DNA of 64,000 nucleotides from Brevipalpus yothersi (taxonomy: Eukaryota; Arthropoda; Arachnida; Trombidiformes; Tenuipalpidae): assembly GCA_003956705.1 (NCBI GenBank), contig QZCP01000235.1:1-64000 (forward strand), read 5' to 3'. A program made the position numbers and the translations under genes. The number at the start of each line of letters is the position of its first letter. Positions within the stretch are counted from its first letter, which is position 1. Below the pieces are notes generated by a model. It did no database searches. It saw only the letters and a list, made by a program, of their open reading frames with translations, and was not told where the DNA came from. Shown here one piece after another: positions 35,001-42,115 of this stretch.

Positions 35001-37478
35001 GATGACCCTAAGGTCACTACTGGTATCTGGCCTCCTCAGATCTATTATCCTAAGCCTCCTAAAGAGATACAAGAAGCCCGAGAAAATGTCCAGCGACAAT
35101 ATCTTCATGATATTAAAAAGTATCTCGTTGATGGAACTCTTCCTGCTCCAGGTACATGGACATATGCTCCATCGTACACTGAGATGAAAAGACAGCAAGA
35201 AGCTGCCATGACGAACTTCAAGATTCCCAGAGTTCCTCCATCAGCAACTGTCACCTCAGCATCCGCATCACATTCTCATCCTCCCGCTGAATCTCCAGAA
35301 TCTTCTCGTCCCTCATCAAGAGCATCAAGCTCTTCATCCGAATCATCTCCTGCTCCCATTCGAGTTCCCCAACAAGTGAGAACTCATCGACATCAGGAAT
35401 ACCCTGACAATCGAGCTCCTAATTTCGAGAATAAAAGAAGAATCATTCTCCCTATTCATCACATCACTCTTCAGATCCGTGATCTTCTTAATGAAGAGCA
35501 GCGAAGAAATCTCGAAAGTCTCTATCGAGAACTCAGAATCGATTCTACTTACCACACGCACAGAGAATGTCCTAACGTCAATCGTAAAGCTGTTCGTGAA
35601 CGTGTAGATACTTGGACTACACGTCCATCAGCCCCCACTCCTAAATTCCCAAATTGGATGGAAGAGTTGATCTCTTCGAAAACCGATAAACGGTTCCCTG
35701 TCAATTCTGTGATATCCTTCCACGTCGAATGTATCTTATTAAAAGATGCATGGCGTGAGGAAGGCATTGAAAGAGCTGTTTGGCTCTTCATTCAAAAGTT
35801 CGATATGGAAACCATATACGAAACATTCATCCGGTACAAGAATACCGACATCATCCGCGACTATCATGAATTTCATGGCATTAATTGGTATGATATTCGA
35901 CATGGCATTACTGCTAAGGCAGTAATGAAACAAGTAATCGAATATTTCGGTACTGCTCGAGCCATCGTTGCCTTCAGTCCTGAACGACAACTTCGTTCTC
36001 TCGGTTTCTCTAACCAACAAGTCCGTATCTTGGCTCCAAAATTAGTCGACATCAGTCAATTCTATTCTCCTTATAGGGGATTCTCATCCATCAGCCATCG
36101 ATGCCTTGTTCATCTCATCTCTAAAGGAACCATCAAGTTTCCTTCTCCTCATCCTCCAACTTTTTCGGCACGCCTCGCTCTCAAATTGTACTTCCTCTCT
36201 CGTGATAAAATCGAAATGTGCCATGAACAGTGGACTCCAAATGCTTGGGTATCCAAGCTCATGGCTCTTCACTTCCAGAACAATCAAGAATGGCCTGAAG
36301 ATCTACTCAAATCATGCTACCTAAGCCAATATAATTATCTCCCTGAATGGGACAATTGCCGTGGCATGGTACGACCAGAATTCTGGGGTGGACATCATCC
36401 TAATCTGGACCTGTCCATCGACCCTGATATGCGCACTGAAATCACCATCATTGAACCTGAAGATCCTGAAGATGCCTTCATGTTCTGGCGTTCTAATAAA
36501 CCTCTCCCTAACATTGATTGGGATGAAGCTTGTGGCCGTAATAAGCCAAAAGAAGATCATCAAGATCTCTCTCAAGTTCCAGTGTCAAGCACTGATAATT
36601 CTGCTCATGAAGAGCAGTCTCAAGCCGAAAGTCATCATGTTGATCATGGTGCACATATTGTTCCTCAGACTTCTCTCAAAACTCTTATCGAGAAAGTCAC
36701 GCCTGAAAATGCTCAATCTCGGAGTACCCAGCCAGGGAATACTAAGCATCCAAATTCTCCAGTCGATGAATCTCAACCTTCCAATATGGATGTTGGATCA
36801 TCAAATTATCTCTCAGCCGTCGATTCTATCATCCATCAGCTAGATGAAGCATCCGAAACTGTAGCCGCTATTGCTGCAGATACTCTCATGGATACATCGA
36901 GCACGGCCAATGAATCCAATACTCAAGTTCAGGAAGAACTTCGTCAGACCATTCACCGAATGGCTGAGGACTTCCAACATGCTCCTGCTCAGAATACTGA
37001 TATTCTGATGGATGATTCTCCAGCATTCTCTCCTCTTTCTACAAGGAATCCAAGTCCAACTCAGAGTGACTCTGAGCAACTCTCAGCATCCCAAGGAGTA
37101 GCATCTCAAACTCCTCCAGCATCACAAGATTCCTCATCACGACACTCGGCATCCCAGTCTGCATCACTGAGTGATCCAGCACCCAAGCCTAAATCGTCTA
37201 CTCCTGTTAAGAGGACCGCTCGAATGTCCACCTATTTAGGTGCTATGAAGCCTCCTCCCAAGCCAAAAAGTAAAGCTCGTGGTGGAAAACGAGACAGCCT
37301 CCTCGCATCATCATCTTCTCAGCCTGCCTCCGAAGATAGCCCGTTTGTCCGGAAGAAGACACGTTCTCAGCTTCCGAAACGTCGTTCACCTCGAACTCTT
37401 TCAGTCTCATCCTCTTCTTCAACATCATCGAAGAGGTGTTCTGATCAAGAAGCGGGGGTCTGTCAGCAGAATTCCTGA
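26034..37478 (+). CDS. LTR element ORF2: Gag-Pol with very long C-terminal extension
   Basis: 3,814 residues, uninterrupted. Approximate order: Gag core; CCHC knuckle at 373-386 (CYGCGKAGHIRPEC); retropepsin-like region with Asp563-Ser-Cys in place of the usual Asp-Thr/Ser-Gly and a later LLIGC motif; reverse transcriptase about 800-990 with YFDD at 957-960; RNase H from about 1100; integrase with HHCC near 1350-1390 and a D,D-35-E triad (DVMGP, DQGRNF, VVERAN); a GPF-like motif (RFKGPLLVL). After about residue 1680 come some 2,100 residues with no family I recognise. They include a hairpin-riddled stretch of poor protein character (about 1900-2600), a RING-like Cys cluster from about 2655 (CGLC, CVNC, CTAC, CITC) with a following C/H pair, Ser/Pro-rich linkers, a predicted folded region (about 3200-3500) and a basic Ser-rich tail. 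The stop lies 18 bases into the 3' LTR. Confidence 0.93.
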   Translation: MKRLRRKGLTEAEIHQLVTDIGVATNTDLAQLSVEEIEGLPFRISSKSKILSLRAKMLGISVPRNEGSSSSSSSSNSDVDADSSSINDEEMISRSNNSSARSSIRSNKSIQPTSLNGLVPYPPATSHQEISSSPPSSHKYNKLVYQMELKQIKDPFAWINEARWKLLNSPLTDLERIIVLKRNATGDIRDAVIKAERLGLSDFESYLSEVRNFICSTPKYFLLENEIQNMRYNPKDDPIEFVRLLTEKLKQRYNSDSVDEERILLLLKQKVPRDLRKKAIKKGANLRLEDMQNVMVHFHNDYKEEQQILQVRLAMKKNQPHASNQHRFSRNDSGRFRKPAHITNHKTHASSHPTHSYNSSSNRYQGNSRQVTCYGCGKAGHIRPECRNNPPPSNRASAQNSAPHSSNQIVEYKPASNSSNSAANKPSLSWQQGKSSLIVFGEDKAASFPPSSSRTHKESPFSHSSYSESDCEQQLIIQEVFSRSKRKDSSDLLDYVDSLGESGLFDIPSDSSYNRPADFDPKIEFDMARKFRRLHAITPRQFPHCDIILHSINGEQKVSACCDSCSHISIIDFDLAKSLSWKVRGKPFTLHGLEATGIRTVGSVYVLTRIGKAKVGFSQELYVLKNFTPKLLIGCQLLALYEADIKLRSTGHQVVSTLSNQGLEIEMKDCNEEELNQILLSTPPIDINPDDIPEDEILSNADLSLEDLDNGHSRKRSRQSLICMLNQVLPEKEVQEILCVDYSPSESWLDLFKKQISSELSEHQQKVMLNTLMQKRQAFARDSSELGFVPHGKCNIRIDIGDEVIPYEKPYPCSAMKRLAFAQTCSELEQAGIISETTSPGGSPALLVAKPDGSWRLVVDYRELNKRIKRKCYPMPRTDDFLTALQNKKYFATLDLLHGYYQLELPPDERPKTVFVTPDKKYLYNRLPMGLVDAPFYFQYIVNTMLNELQYKVCFGYFDDICVFGDSFEELIENLNAVLDRLIEWGFKIKISKTNFGSREFEFLGHVASGDGIKPNPKKVEQLLAIPPPRNVKELQSFLGLINYFSRYIENYAKIVEPLYRLVRKERKFSITKNDIAVMNTLKQALASDCMLYHFNPNLKTRLAVDASHLAVGGILLQYHEESKGWKPVNFFGQKLKPYKINYTVSEKECLAIVVGIERNRQYLEGIEFEILTDHHALCQLPLTKFKNGRIERWSIMLSAFRYTVVYHEGKTHPADCLSRNPNEWSHRKGEPDTTLKDELFTAYITLDYPVVDRQLKNAKLDNAKPLISLSSIEHEEFSAFKERQARHPLYSEIIKILAEQNPSRMFRKFSKRYVLCEGLLYRKPTLKRPYYRLMVDLDSLKRIFESEHGDPLGGHFGFDKTYFNISRKYDHPKLVDYIRKMTASCLKCVTGKHNTHPEFMRQMKPIGKMPMQIVELDVMGPIPISLKQNQYIVVMVDSLTRFVFAKAIRNQRSANIIKFLDETFQQFGYPEIVQTDQGRNFVGDEVESYFTEQNVKHQVSTPYHPQSQGVVERANSIIGTQLRIALQGKNIRIWDTLLASVLFSINNSANRTTGFSPASLMFGNHPRKPKDSSFPSLSQIDNVTEMRHKAHENLVAFQLKYVQTGINPASPIVPGKIVFIRQHLIDAGKKFSRRFKGPLLVLSRNGAVLTVLDFVHRNRKFTVNIAQCKLYRGELSPAMSAAIRESFPSSTDALPSRKRKEKESRNCSAFREKIDSPPNNPSRNRKQFSSESDSFSDSSVNERDFSFDHLDDQAEELSSSQSECEFYSSSSSSSDDQLDEPIVPVNKPVIRSKKQARKPERTNSKAIKALPPLKERSRTSKICPKKPANQNTASKLMKSLNFDEVDKQLQPLHEAEKNNDSHQENSTLNHVSPSHDIDNETSSLTTEPIASRVKRRSDRTFRIPPPFLYSFLILDGSTHDQIHFESSLSIATENNSVVFTPSSDEHPTDSSTLSISRFISVSLKHQALGNITDCLFHLLRSCQNGSSLSEAFCLYLKLDHKGQEAQKSFGDLYDHWENHSLKHQALANSVDLWPERIFPYPLPSQNSVGNHDTSCVGFHHLRLSVFKATEIHELGHSLSVDWSEHFLPSLVLNLYGLTYFPLRKALHTSICQSFALNLHDLSYFPLRKALDSSRISHFLTIPSQSSTLSELILLTSCKNLWLFSNFSELDQIILCEILCLHHHCVGHFIINNCDHFSSLSSPLSAQKEPLNFVFIKNTKVTTLRGGYHHQNFTSHQRRYLFASVGRYNCVVFANINLLSSFSSFSEIVYAKTSLPKSSRFQLQPPISGKRFLKRLVINRNSLKPLFSVENSVLNIIKNWVAAVLHEPGCFETLSPFKSSRFDHFSPTSCKHRFTLFGLLVKVSSRQFINLISPHQEKIIILCDFREKKLKNFGFLIKRKLLLKSSRFQSGGLVDQVLVLLLNNNQYYSFPHHLFSSIKSLKNFVSSKISARYFSAFCPIFFGSHLTNCCSSSLHFPHESKVIIALFRTFAVVRDCFSEVFEFIKNFSIGKLSFPIPSIILRNISRIISSSHPSHSSHSVEIDPPNSICSYFISEESYSVLIRELIDIRSSLRNIIVQASLSSARINSLIMSSQSSVDLSHQGSDISFSDLIKLRLRRSLRQSCFRMLPNFDFHGFGEKDIASIAMLVNDRKFLCGLCVHYVRGFNSCVNCETPYCTACIQLLTQFKAKLPFIGNLINTGDFICITCLPDRRYGTSGPPPAEYLSIYENAKFNCLHEHCVASCKIDELEAHVSSCQRGKIMDPPDFGLVLARTQDIPEFEQCIYDAKAYYDRCNASPAPSPVPQSGITPSLPPIPVMLNREQSDYLASNDQHLLPVQASSHQEKNVNASVACDWTEEERRRLDDVSDPPLSVSSTDDRLAEEARRKQNEELLRLAQSSDSEGPAPNQAPYTEARTRFNEFYDRHRPFSDDSGANSCPSTANSSPNHSLQVDPGRPAIASKPTASSSQALAHQEPQASSSQEPVELPAYYDDPKVTTGIWPPQIYYPKPPKEIQEARENVQRQYLHDIKKYLVDGTLPAPGTWTYAPSYTEMKRQQEAAMTNFKIPRVPPSATVTSASASHSHPPAESPESSRPSSRASSSSSESSPAPIRVPQQVRTHRHQEYPDNRAPNFENKRRIILPIHHITLQIRDLLNEEQRRNLESLYRELRIDSTYHTHRECPNVNRKAVRERVDTWTTRPSAPTPKFPNWMEELISSKTDKRFPVNSVISFHVECILLKDAWREEGIERAVWLFIQKFDMETIYETFIRYKNTDIIRDYHEFHGINWYDIRHGITAKAVMKQVIEYFGTARAIVAFSPERQLRSLGFSNQQVRILAPKLVDISQFYSPYRGFSSISHRCLVHLISKGTIKFPSPHPPTFSARLALKLYFLSRDKIEMCHEQWTPNAWVSKLMALHFQNNQEWPEDLLKSCYLSQYNYLPEWDNCRGMVRPEFWGGHHPNLDLSIDPDMRTEITIIEPEDPEDAFMFWRSNKPLPNIDWDEACGRNKPKEDHQDLSQVPVSSTDNSAHEEQSQAESHHVDHGAHIVPQTSLKTLIEKVTPENAQSRSTQPGNTKHPNSPVDESQPSNMDVGSSNYLSAVDSIIHQLDEASETVAAIAADTLMDTSSTANESNTQVQEELRQTIHRMAEDFQHAPAQNTDILMDDSPAFSPLSTRNPSPTQSDSEQLSASQGVASQTPPASQDSSSRHSASQSASLSDPAPKPKSSTPVKRTARMSTYLGAMKPPPKPKSKARGGKRDSLLASSSSQPASEDSPFVRKKTRSQLPKRRSPRTLSVSSSSSTSSKRCSDQEAGVCQQNS
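37447..37458 (+). promoter_or_regulatory. Polypurine tract of the LTR element
   Basis: AAGAAGCGGGGG ends two bases before the 3' LTR, the expected site for plus-strand priming. It is also coding, since ORF2 runs through it. Confidence 0.7.
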
Positions 37479-38042
37479 CCTCCTCGATGATGTTGCATCA
37501 TCGGATATAAATAATCAATATTTATATATGTATTCCTTTGTTTAAGAACTTTTTCCCTCTCTTTCCCGATGGTCTACGTGACCACTTCGGTTGGACCAGA
37601 TGTCCAGAAGATGCCAAGCCATCAAGACTTGACATCTTGGTGTGAAAAGTCGCTTCGGCCAATCAATGGCCTCAGCGCTGGACTCTTGATGAGTCCTTTG
37701 CTCTCTCATCTCTCTTTCCCACATCCTTTTCCTCCATCGCCGCTATATAAGGCGAGTTTTGTCCTTTGTTGGACAACAGTGCGTTTGGCTCTTATTTAGT
37801 TAAAGCGAACCTCTGCTCAATTTTGTACTCATTTCCCTTTGTCATATTAAACCTATAATCAATCTAAGTTAGTTTATTTGTTGGCAATCAGCGCCTATCT
37901 CAGTCCCTGTTAGGGCATATTGTGAAGCCCTTACAGCCGTTCGTGGCCCGAATAGGCTGTTAAACTGAAAGCCGTATTTTCGATACGAGCTTCACTCGCG
38001 TTATAGTTTAGTTCGTGTTGAAATCTCGGTTTTTCTCTCACA
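37461..38042 (+). repeat. 3' LTR
   Basis: 582 bp, identical to the 5' LTR by eye except one T-to-C change near 37893, which lies in the arm of a small GGCA/TGCC hairpin. It provides the ORF2 stop codon and an ATTAAA that could serve as poly(A) signal. Confidence 0.95.
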
Positions 38043-38113
38043 TTATCTAGACCGTAATAGAATTGTCAAAGTTCAGTTAGAAAGGGCTTAGACAGAAAAA
38101 TGTGTATTCATAC

Positions 38114-38177
38114 CTGAACTGATGAGGATGTGAGTGAGCAACAAATAGGAGGCAAGCTTCACCAAGGATGAAGTCAT
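38114..38177 (-). CDS. SP5 exon 1: signal peptide
   Basis: 64 nt: ATG at 38177, 21 codons plus one base, then a GTATGA donor. It encodes MTSSLVKLASYLLLTHILIS, a classical signal peptide. The phase-1 end fits the SP5 exon 2 acceptor at 23556, and the peptide resembles exon 1 of SP6 (MTLSLLK...) and SP7 (MTFSLVK...). Without the retrotransposon and one copy of its target duplication, intron 1 would be 99 bp, similar to the paralogues. Confidence 0.85.
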
Positions 38178-38205
38178 TTGATGATACTGTGCTCAAAATT
38201 ACATT

Positions 38206-38230
38206 CATTAGACTCATTTGATATCAAAAC
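38206..38230 (-). promoter_or_regulatory. Conserved upstream block of SP5
   Basis: Read on the plus strand, CATTAGACTCATTTGATATC followed by AAAAC. Near-identical blocks lie at similar distances upstream of SP6 and SP7. Lying 29-53 nt from the start codon, it is core promoter or 5' UTR kept since duplication. Confidence 0.5.
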
Positions 38231-38786
38231 TCGATCTTTTTTCAATCTATTCAATAACAAACTCAATGAAACTCAATATTTTGAGCCACAAGCTTCTTAT
38301 TTTATGATTCAATTCGATTTTCGAGGCATTCATCGCATAGTCGGAGGCTAATATTCTCGAATCAATTCTAGAGAGCCCTCAGGACAAAGAGAGATAGAAA
38401 GTGATCCTCCTCGTGGTAATCAACGAAAAAATATCTATTCTAACTTCATTCACATGCTCAAAACCTATATAAACCTTAACACTTACTTAACCTTCACATT
38501 TTCCTCCAATCTTCGAATATCTGGGGCACAATTTCTGAAGGCAAACTAATTAGCATAGCTCGGTGACTCATCAAGCTATCAAGATAAAATAGCATTCTGT
38601 AACCTAGAAAAATAGTAATTTTATGCTACTCGAAATTGAAACCTCTTAACAAGCTCTCATATATGGGAGTAAAGGTTAGTCTTCTCCATTTTTCCAATAG
38701 AAAGAGAGTTTTTAGAGAACAACGCAATTAAATTGTGCCCTCCAGATCCAGTCTTGATTAGAAACAGAAATCACAAGTTGTCCAAG
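38231..38786. other. Intergenic between SP5 and serpin
   Basis: No coding signal. The SP5 end shares further patchy similarity with the upstream regions of SP6 and SP7; the serpin promoter should lie at the other end. Confidence 0.55.
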
Positions 38787-40110
38787 ATGAATCTTATCTC
38801 AACTAATGTTCTGCTGATCATAATCAACTGTCATGCTGTATTTTCATCTAATCGTCTAGCCTTAGCGATAGATGGGTTTGCGATAGATTTTTTCAAACAC
38901 CAATTGGCAAGCAAACCAAACGATAATGTTGTATTCTCTCCCCTGAGTATCAATCAGGCTTATAATCCGGTCGTCATTGGAGCTAAAGGTAGAACCCAAA
39001 AAGAAATGATCAAAACTTTACATATCGATGGGCGTGAAATGGATTCAGAGCTTAAAAGTGAATTAGAGAATGTGAGTACTTAAACCTTACAGATCCAATC
39101 AAACCCAGAATAGATACAATTTCTTCTCCATCCACTGTTGATCAGTTATCAAGCTACTCAAAGAATGGTCAAAATAAATCTTTAGAGCTCGGCTTGCTGG
39201 TTGCATTAGCTAAGTCGATCAAAATCAAGCCTGATTTCGAAAAGATGCTTAATGATATTCGTGCAGTTGTTCTCAGGGAAAATTTTGGAGAGCCAGCGAA
39301 AGTTCAAGAGAAGATAAACTCATGGGTTGCTAATAAGACTAAAAACAAGATACCCAAGATGCTTAGCGAGCCACCTGAAGAAAATACTATCGCCATGATA
39401 TTGAATACGGTTTATTTTCAAGGAAAATGGGAAATAGCTTTCGATCCTAAAAAAACGGAAAAGAAAAAATTTCTCAACTCAGATGGATCTACCAGTACAA
39501 TTCCCATGATGAACAGAAATGGTCAACACAACAGTAGTCTCATATTCCCATTCCTATGGGCTCGGGAAGAAAAAATTCAGGTATGTTATTCATCATTCAT
39601 TAGATGTAGTTATCGCAAAGTAATTTTCATCGATGTTCATGGCAGATAATTGAAATTCCATTCACATACTCGGTCAGTATGTACATCTTTCTGACTGATA
39701 AAAAAAGGAAGCCAAAAGACCTAGTTGCCAAACTGAATGCCAAGAAGATTGATAATTACACGAAATCAATGAAACCAGTGGAACTGGACTACATCACAAT
39801 TCCTAAATTCAAGATGGAGCAGGAATACGATCTGAGTAATATACTTCCAGCAATGGGAATGCCAACAGCATTCTCCAAAAGTGCCGACTTTTCGGGCATT
39901 GCCGATGGTAAATTCTTCATCAGCAAATCCATCCACAAGTCTGTGGTCGAAATTGATGAAAATGGTGCAGTTGCTAGTTCAGGCACTAGTGTACAAGTGA
40001 GTACTCGCCAGGTTCCGGTGATATTCAATGTTGATCATCCGTTCATGTTCATGATAAAAGAAAAGAGAAAATCACTAACTGTGTTCGCTGGCATCATTAA
40101 TAAACTATAG
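38787..40110 (+). CDS. Secreted serpin, predicted Arg at P1
   Basis: Three exons, 38787-39071, 39146-39580 and 39646-40110, all phase 0, give 394 residues, normal serpin length. A signal peptide begins MNLISTNVLLIIINC. Family landmarks are NVVFSPLSI, the IKPDFEKML segment, INSWVANKT, NTVYFQGKWE, SVVEIDENG and the C-terminal DHPFMFMI. The hinge after ENG is AVASSGT, small residues of the inhibitory type; counting from Gly as P15 puts Arg at P1 and Gln at P1' (TRQ). An Arg P1 predicts inhibition of trypsin-like enzymes. Serpins trap serine proteases by loop insertion. The start codon was chosen for the signal peptide; an upstream in-frame ATG at 38733 would precede it with non-signal residues. 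Confidence 0.9.
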
Positions 40111-40946
40111 AATTCACCTCTTTAATACGATTCACTTTGAACGCTTTGTGACCTAAGAATGTCTGACATCAAAAAATTGTTCTAAAAGATGATACATGCA
40201 AACATTTTGACTATAGTCAACTCAGAAAAACTTTTAGTTATTCTTGAAATAGTTCTAAATTGGCTAATATCATAGAGATTTCGGGTAAATAGATGTGAAA
40301 AGTGCTGAATCTGGGTTTTTGAGACCATTGAAAGAAGCTAATCAAGTTTTTTTTGGTTTTACACACTAATAAAATGAAAAAGGCTGATTTGGAAATTCTC
40401 ATTGTTGTCTATAGTCTAAGCCTTTTTGAAATTCGTGCTAACAATCATATGGGTGGTTAGAGAACTTCTTGAAACCTTGATAAAATATTTGTTGACAAGT
40501 AATCTCTTTAGCAGGGCATTCGTTTTCAAACTATCTGGTATTCCTAAAGAGAAAAGTTTCTTAAAGCTTCCTGAATCAGATTGGACTCCTAGTGGGCTCC
40601 TTTGTCAAATTGAAGAGACTGACCCAAGAAGCTTCATGATTGATTTTATAGTGGGAAATTGATTAGCATAGACGAAAAGTATTTTTATCATGAAGGAAAT
40701 CTGCTCTGGATCTGTTTTCCTCATTGCAGTGTCTGATAATTAAAACGGCGATTGATCGTTTCTTGTGAGAAAAAATATGCTCGTAAAGTAGATGTTAAGG
40801 GTGGATATTGAAATTTAATTGAGCTAATTGATCAATTTCTCATGTTTGAATGGTAATTTGAGCTCTCATTTGATTACAAGATATATCGTTCCTTTATTAT
40901 CACACAAATATTGAAAAACAGTAAAAAAGATTTTGAAGTTCAAAAA
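40111..40946. other. Intergenic after serpin
   Basis: AT-rich; I see no supported gene. One open frame at about 40426-40662 has no recognisable similarity. Confidence 0.5.
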
Positions 40947-41720
40947 ATGGCTTTTTTCAAGAAAGATGTTTTTCTATATCTTCTCATCTTTTGTACCCTC
41001 ATTTTAGAAACTATCTGTAAATTTTCAACCGTTAAAAGAACTGTTGGTGAAAAAATTTCAACCAGATCAACCAAATCTACCTCGAACTCTGATGATGATG
41101 ATGAAACTTTTCTGAACGAAAAAGATTTCAAGAATGCCAAAAACGTAGATATAAATGATATAAAAGGCCTCAATATGTCACTTATGCAAAATAAATGGGC
41201 AATCGAAGGTGACATTATACCTCCAAATTATTCAAAACCATTGGGTATGCGAAAAGAAAACATGCCAATAAAATTGAAGCAAAATTTGTGGAATAAAACA
41301 CAAATACCCTACACAATTGATTGAAAATATGATAAAAAAATTTCAAGTAAAAATAGCTGAGGTAATCAAAATTATCAAATTCAAAGTGTGCATCAAATTT
41401 AAAAGATAGAAAAATTATGTACTCCCTGAGTCTGATGAGAGCTGTTTCATGTATTTTTGTTGGAAAGATGGTAAACAGATTCTTTTGCTGGTTAATGTGT
41501 GTACATTTGTCAGCACTGTTGATGCACTTCATGGAACAATCTTCACCCGATCGAAATAAGTTTATAACAATTTGTTTGTCATTGTTACAACAACATCAAC
41601 ATCACAAATTTTGATACAACATATGCAGTATTATGCCTTCCAGCTCATGGGTAGTCAGCATTGGATCAAAATCAGCCATAGTGTTGAAAAGATGGTATCG
41701 AAATTCCTCCATCTAGATGC
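40947..41720 (+). pseudogene. Astacin metalloprotease pseudogene
   Basis: The first ~125 codons are an intact astacin N-terminus: signal peptide (MAFFKKDVFLYLLIF...), acidic pro-region, an IEGDI version of the zinc-blocking FEGD motif, then the start of the catalytic domain (IPYTID) ending in TGA near 41322. Beyond it, degraded pieces of the zinc-binding region can be read near 41495-41565 (LLMHF, EQSSPDRNKF) with the first His-Glu pair lost, and of the Met-turn near 41620. It is the most decayed copy at the left end of the astacin array. Confidence 0.82.
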
Positions 41721-41990
41721 CTAAATGATGAAGGTATGAGAATAATCAATACATTTATAAGTTTTGAGGAAATGAGATATTAATATGACAAAAAATGATA
41801 CGTTTGATTTGTGTTCATCATTGGGATCATTGACGGGAAACACTTTTCCATTTTCTTCATTGTAATTTCCGATATACCAAGTGAAATTCATCTTTGAGCC
41901 AGATTTTAGAATAAATTATCAATTTCCTCAAATTGAGTTGGAAAATATTCCATGATTGGGGTGAATTTTTGATTTGCTAAACTATTGGTA

Positions 41991-42011
41991 CTAGAAGGAT
42001 CACCGATCCTT
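41991..42011 (-). repeat. Candidate Helitron 3' terminus
   Basis: On the minus strand a 7-bp hairpin (arms AAGGATC/GATCCTT, 3-nt loop) is followed directly by CTAG and then T. Helitrons end in CTRR after a short hairpin and insert between A and T. The spacing of hairpin to CTAG is shorter than usual, so this is provisional. Confidence 0.45.
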
Positions 42012-42115
42012 AGTCTGAACGAAGTGAAGAGTTACTGAGCTTCATCTTGAGAGAATTGAAAATGCTCCGAAGTGGATATCTAGAATTAAAGCATGTTGAA
42101 ATTTGTACATCCTAT

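Larger units (their letters stand above)
23588..38042 (+). mobile_element. Young Ty3/Gypsy-like LTR retrotransposon, 14,455 bp
   Basis: Two 582 bp LTRs begin TGTCAG and end TCACA. Flanking bases 23584-23587 and 38043-38046 are both TTAT, a 4 bp target duplication. The LTRs differ at one position I could find (T in the left copy, C in the right, in GGCAATCAG[T/C]GCC), so insertion is recent. Domain order is Gag, CCHC knuckle, protease, RT, RNase H, integrase, the Ty3/Gypsy order. It is about twice the usual length because of a 1.4 kb leader and a ~2,100-residue extension after integrase. It sits antisense in intron 1 of SP5. The whole element is filled with short perfect hairpins (see findings). 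Confidence 0.95.

Noticed and set aside
34000..37478. Envelope gene in the 3' part of the LTR element
   Set aside because: No signal peptide, transmembrane segment or separate start; the region is fused to Pol and has a RING-like cluster instead.
39072..39092. 21-nt serpin intron ending at the first AG (39091-39092)
   Set aside because: Too short for a spliceosomal intron and out of phase; the AG at 39144-39145 with a pyrimidine tract gives a 74-nt intron and correct phase.
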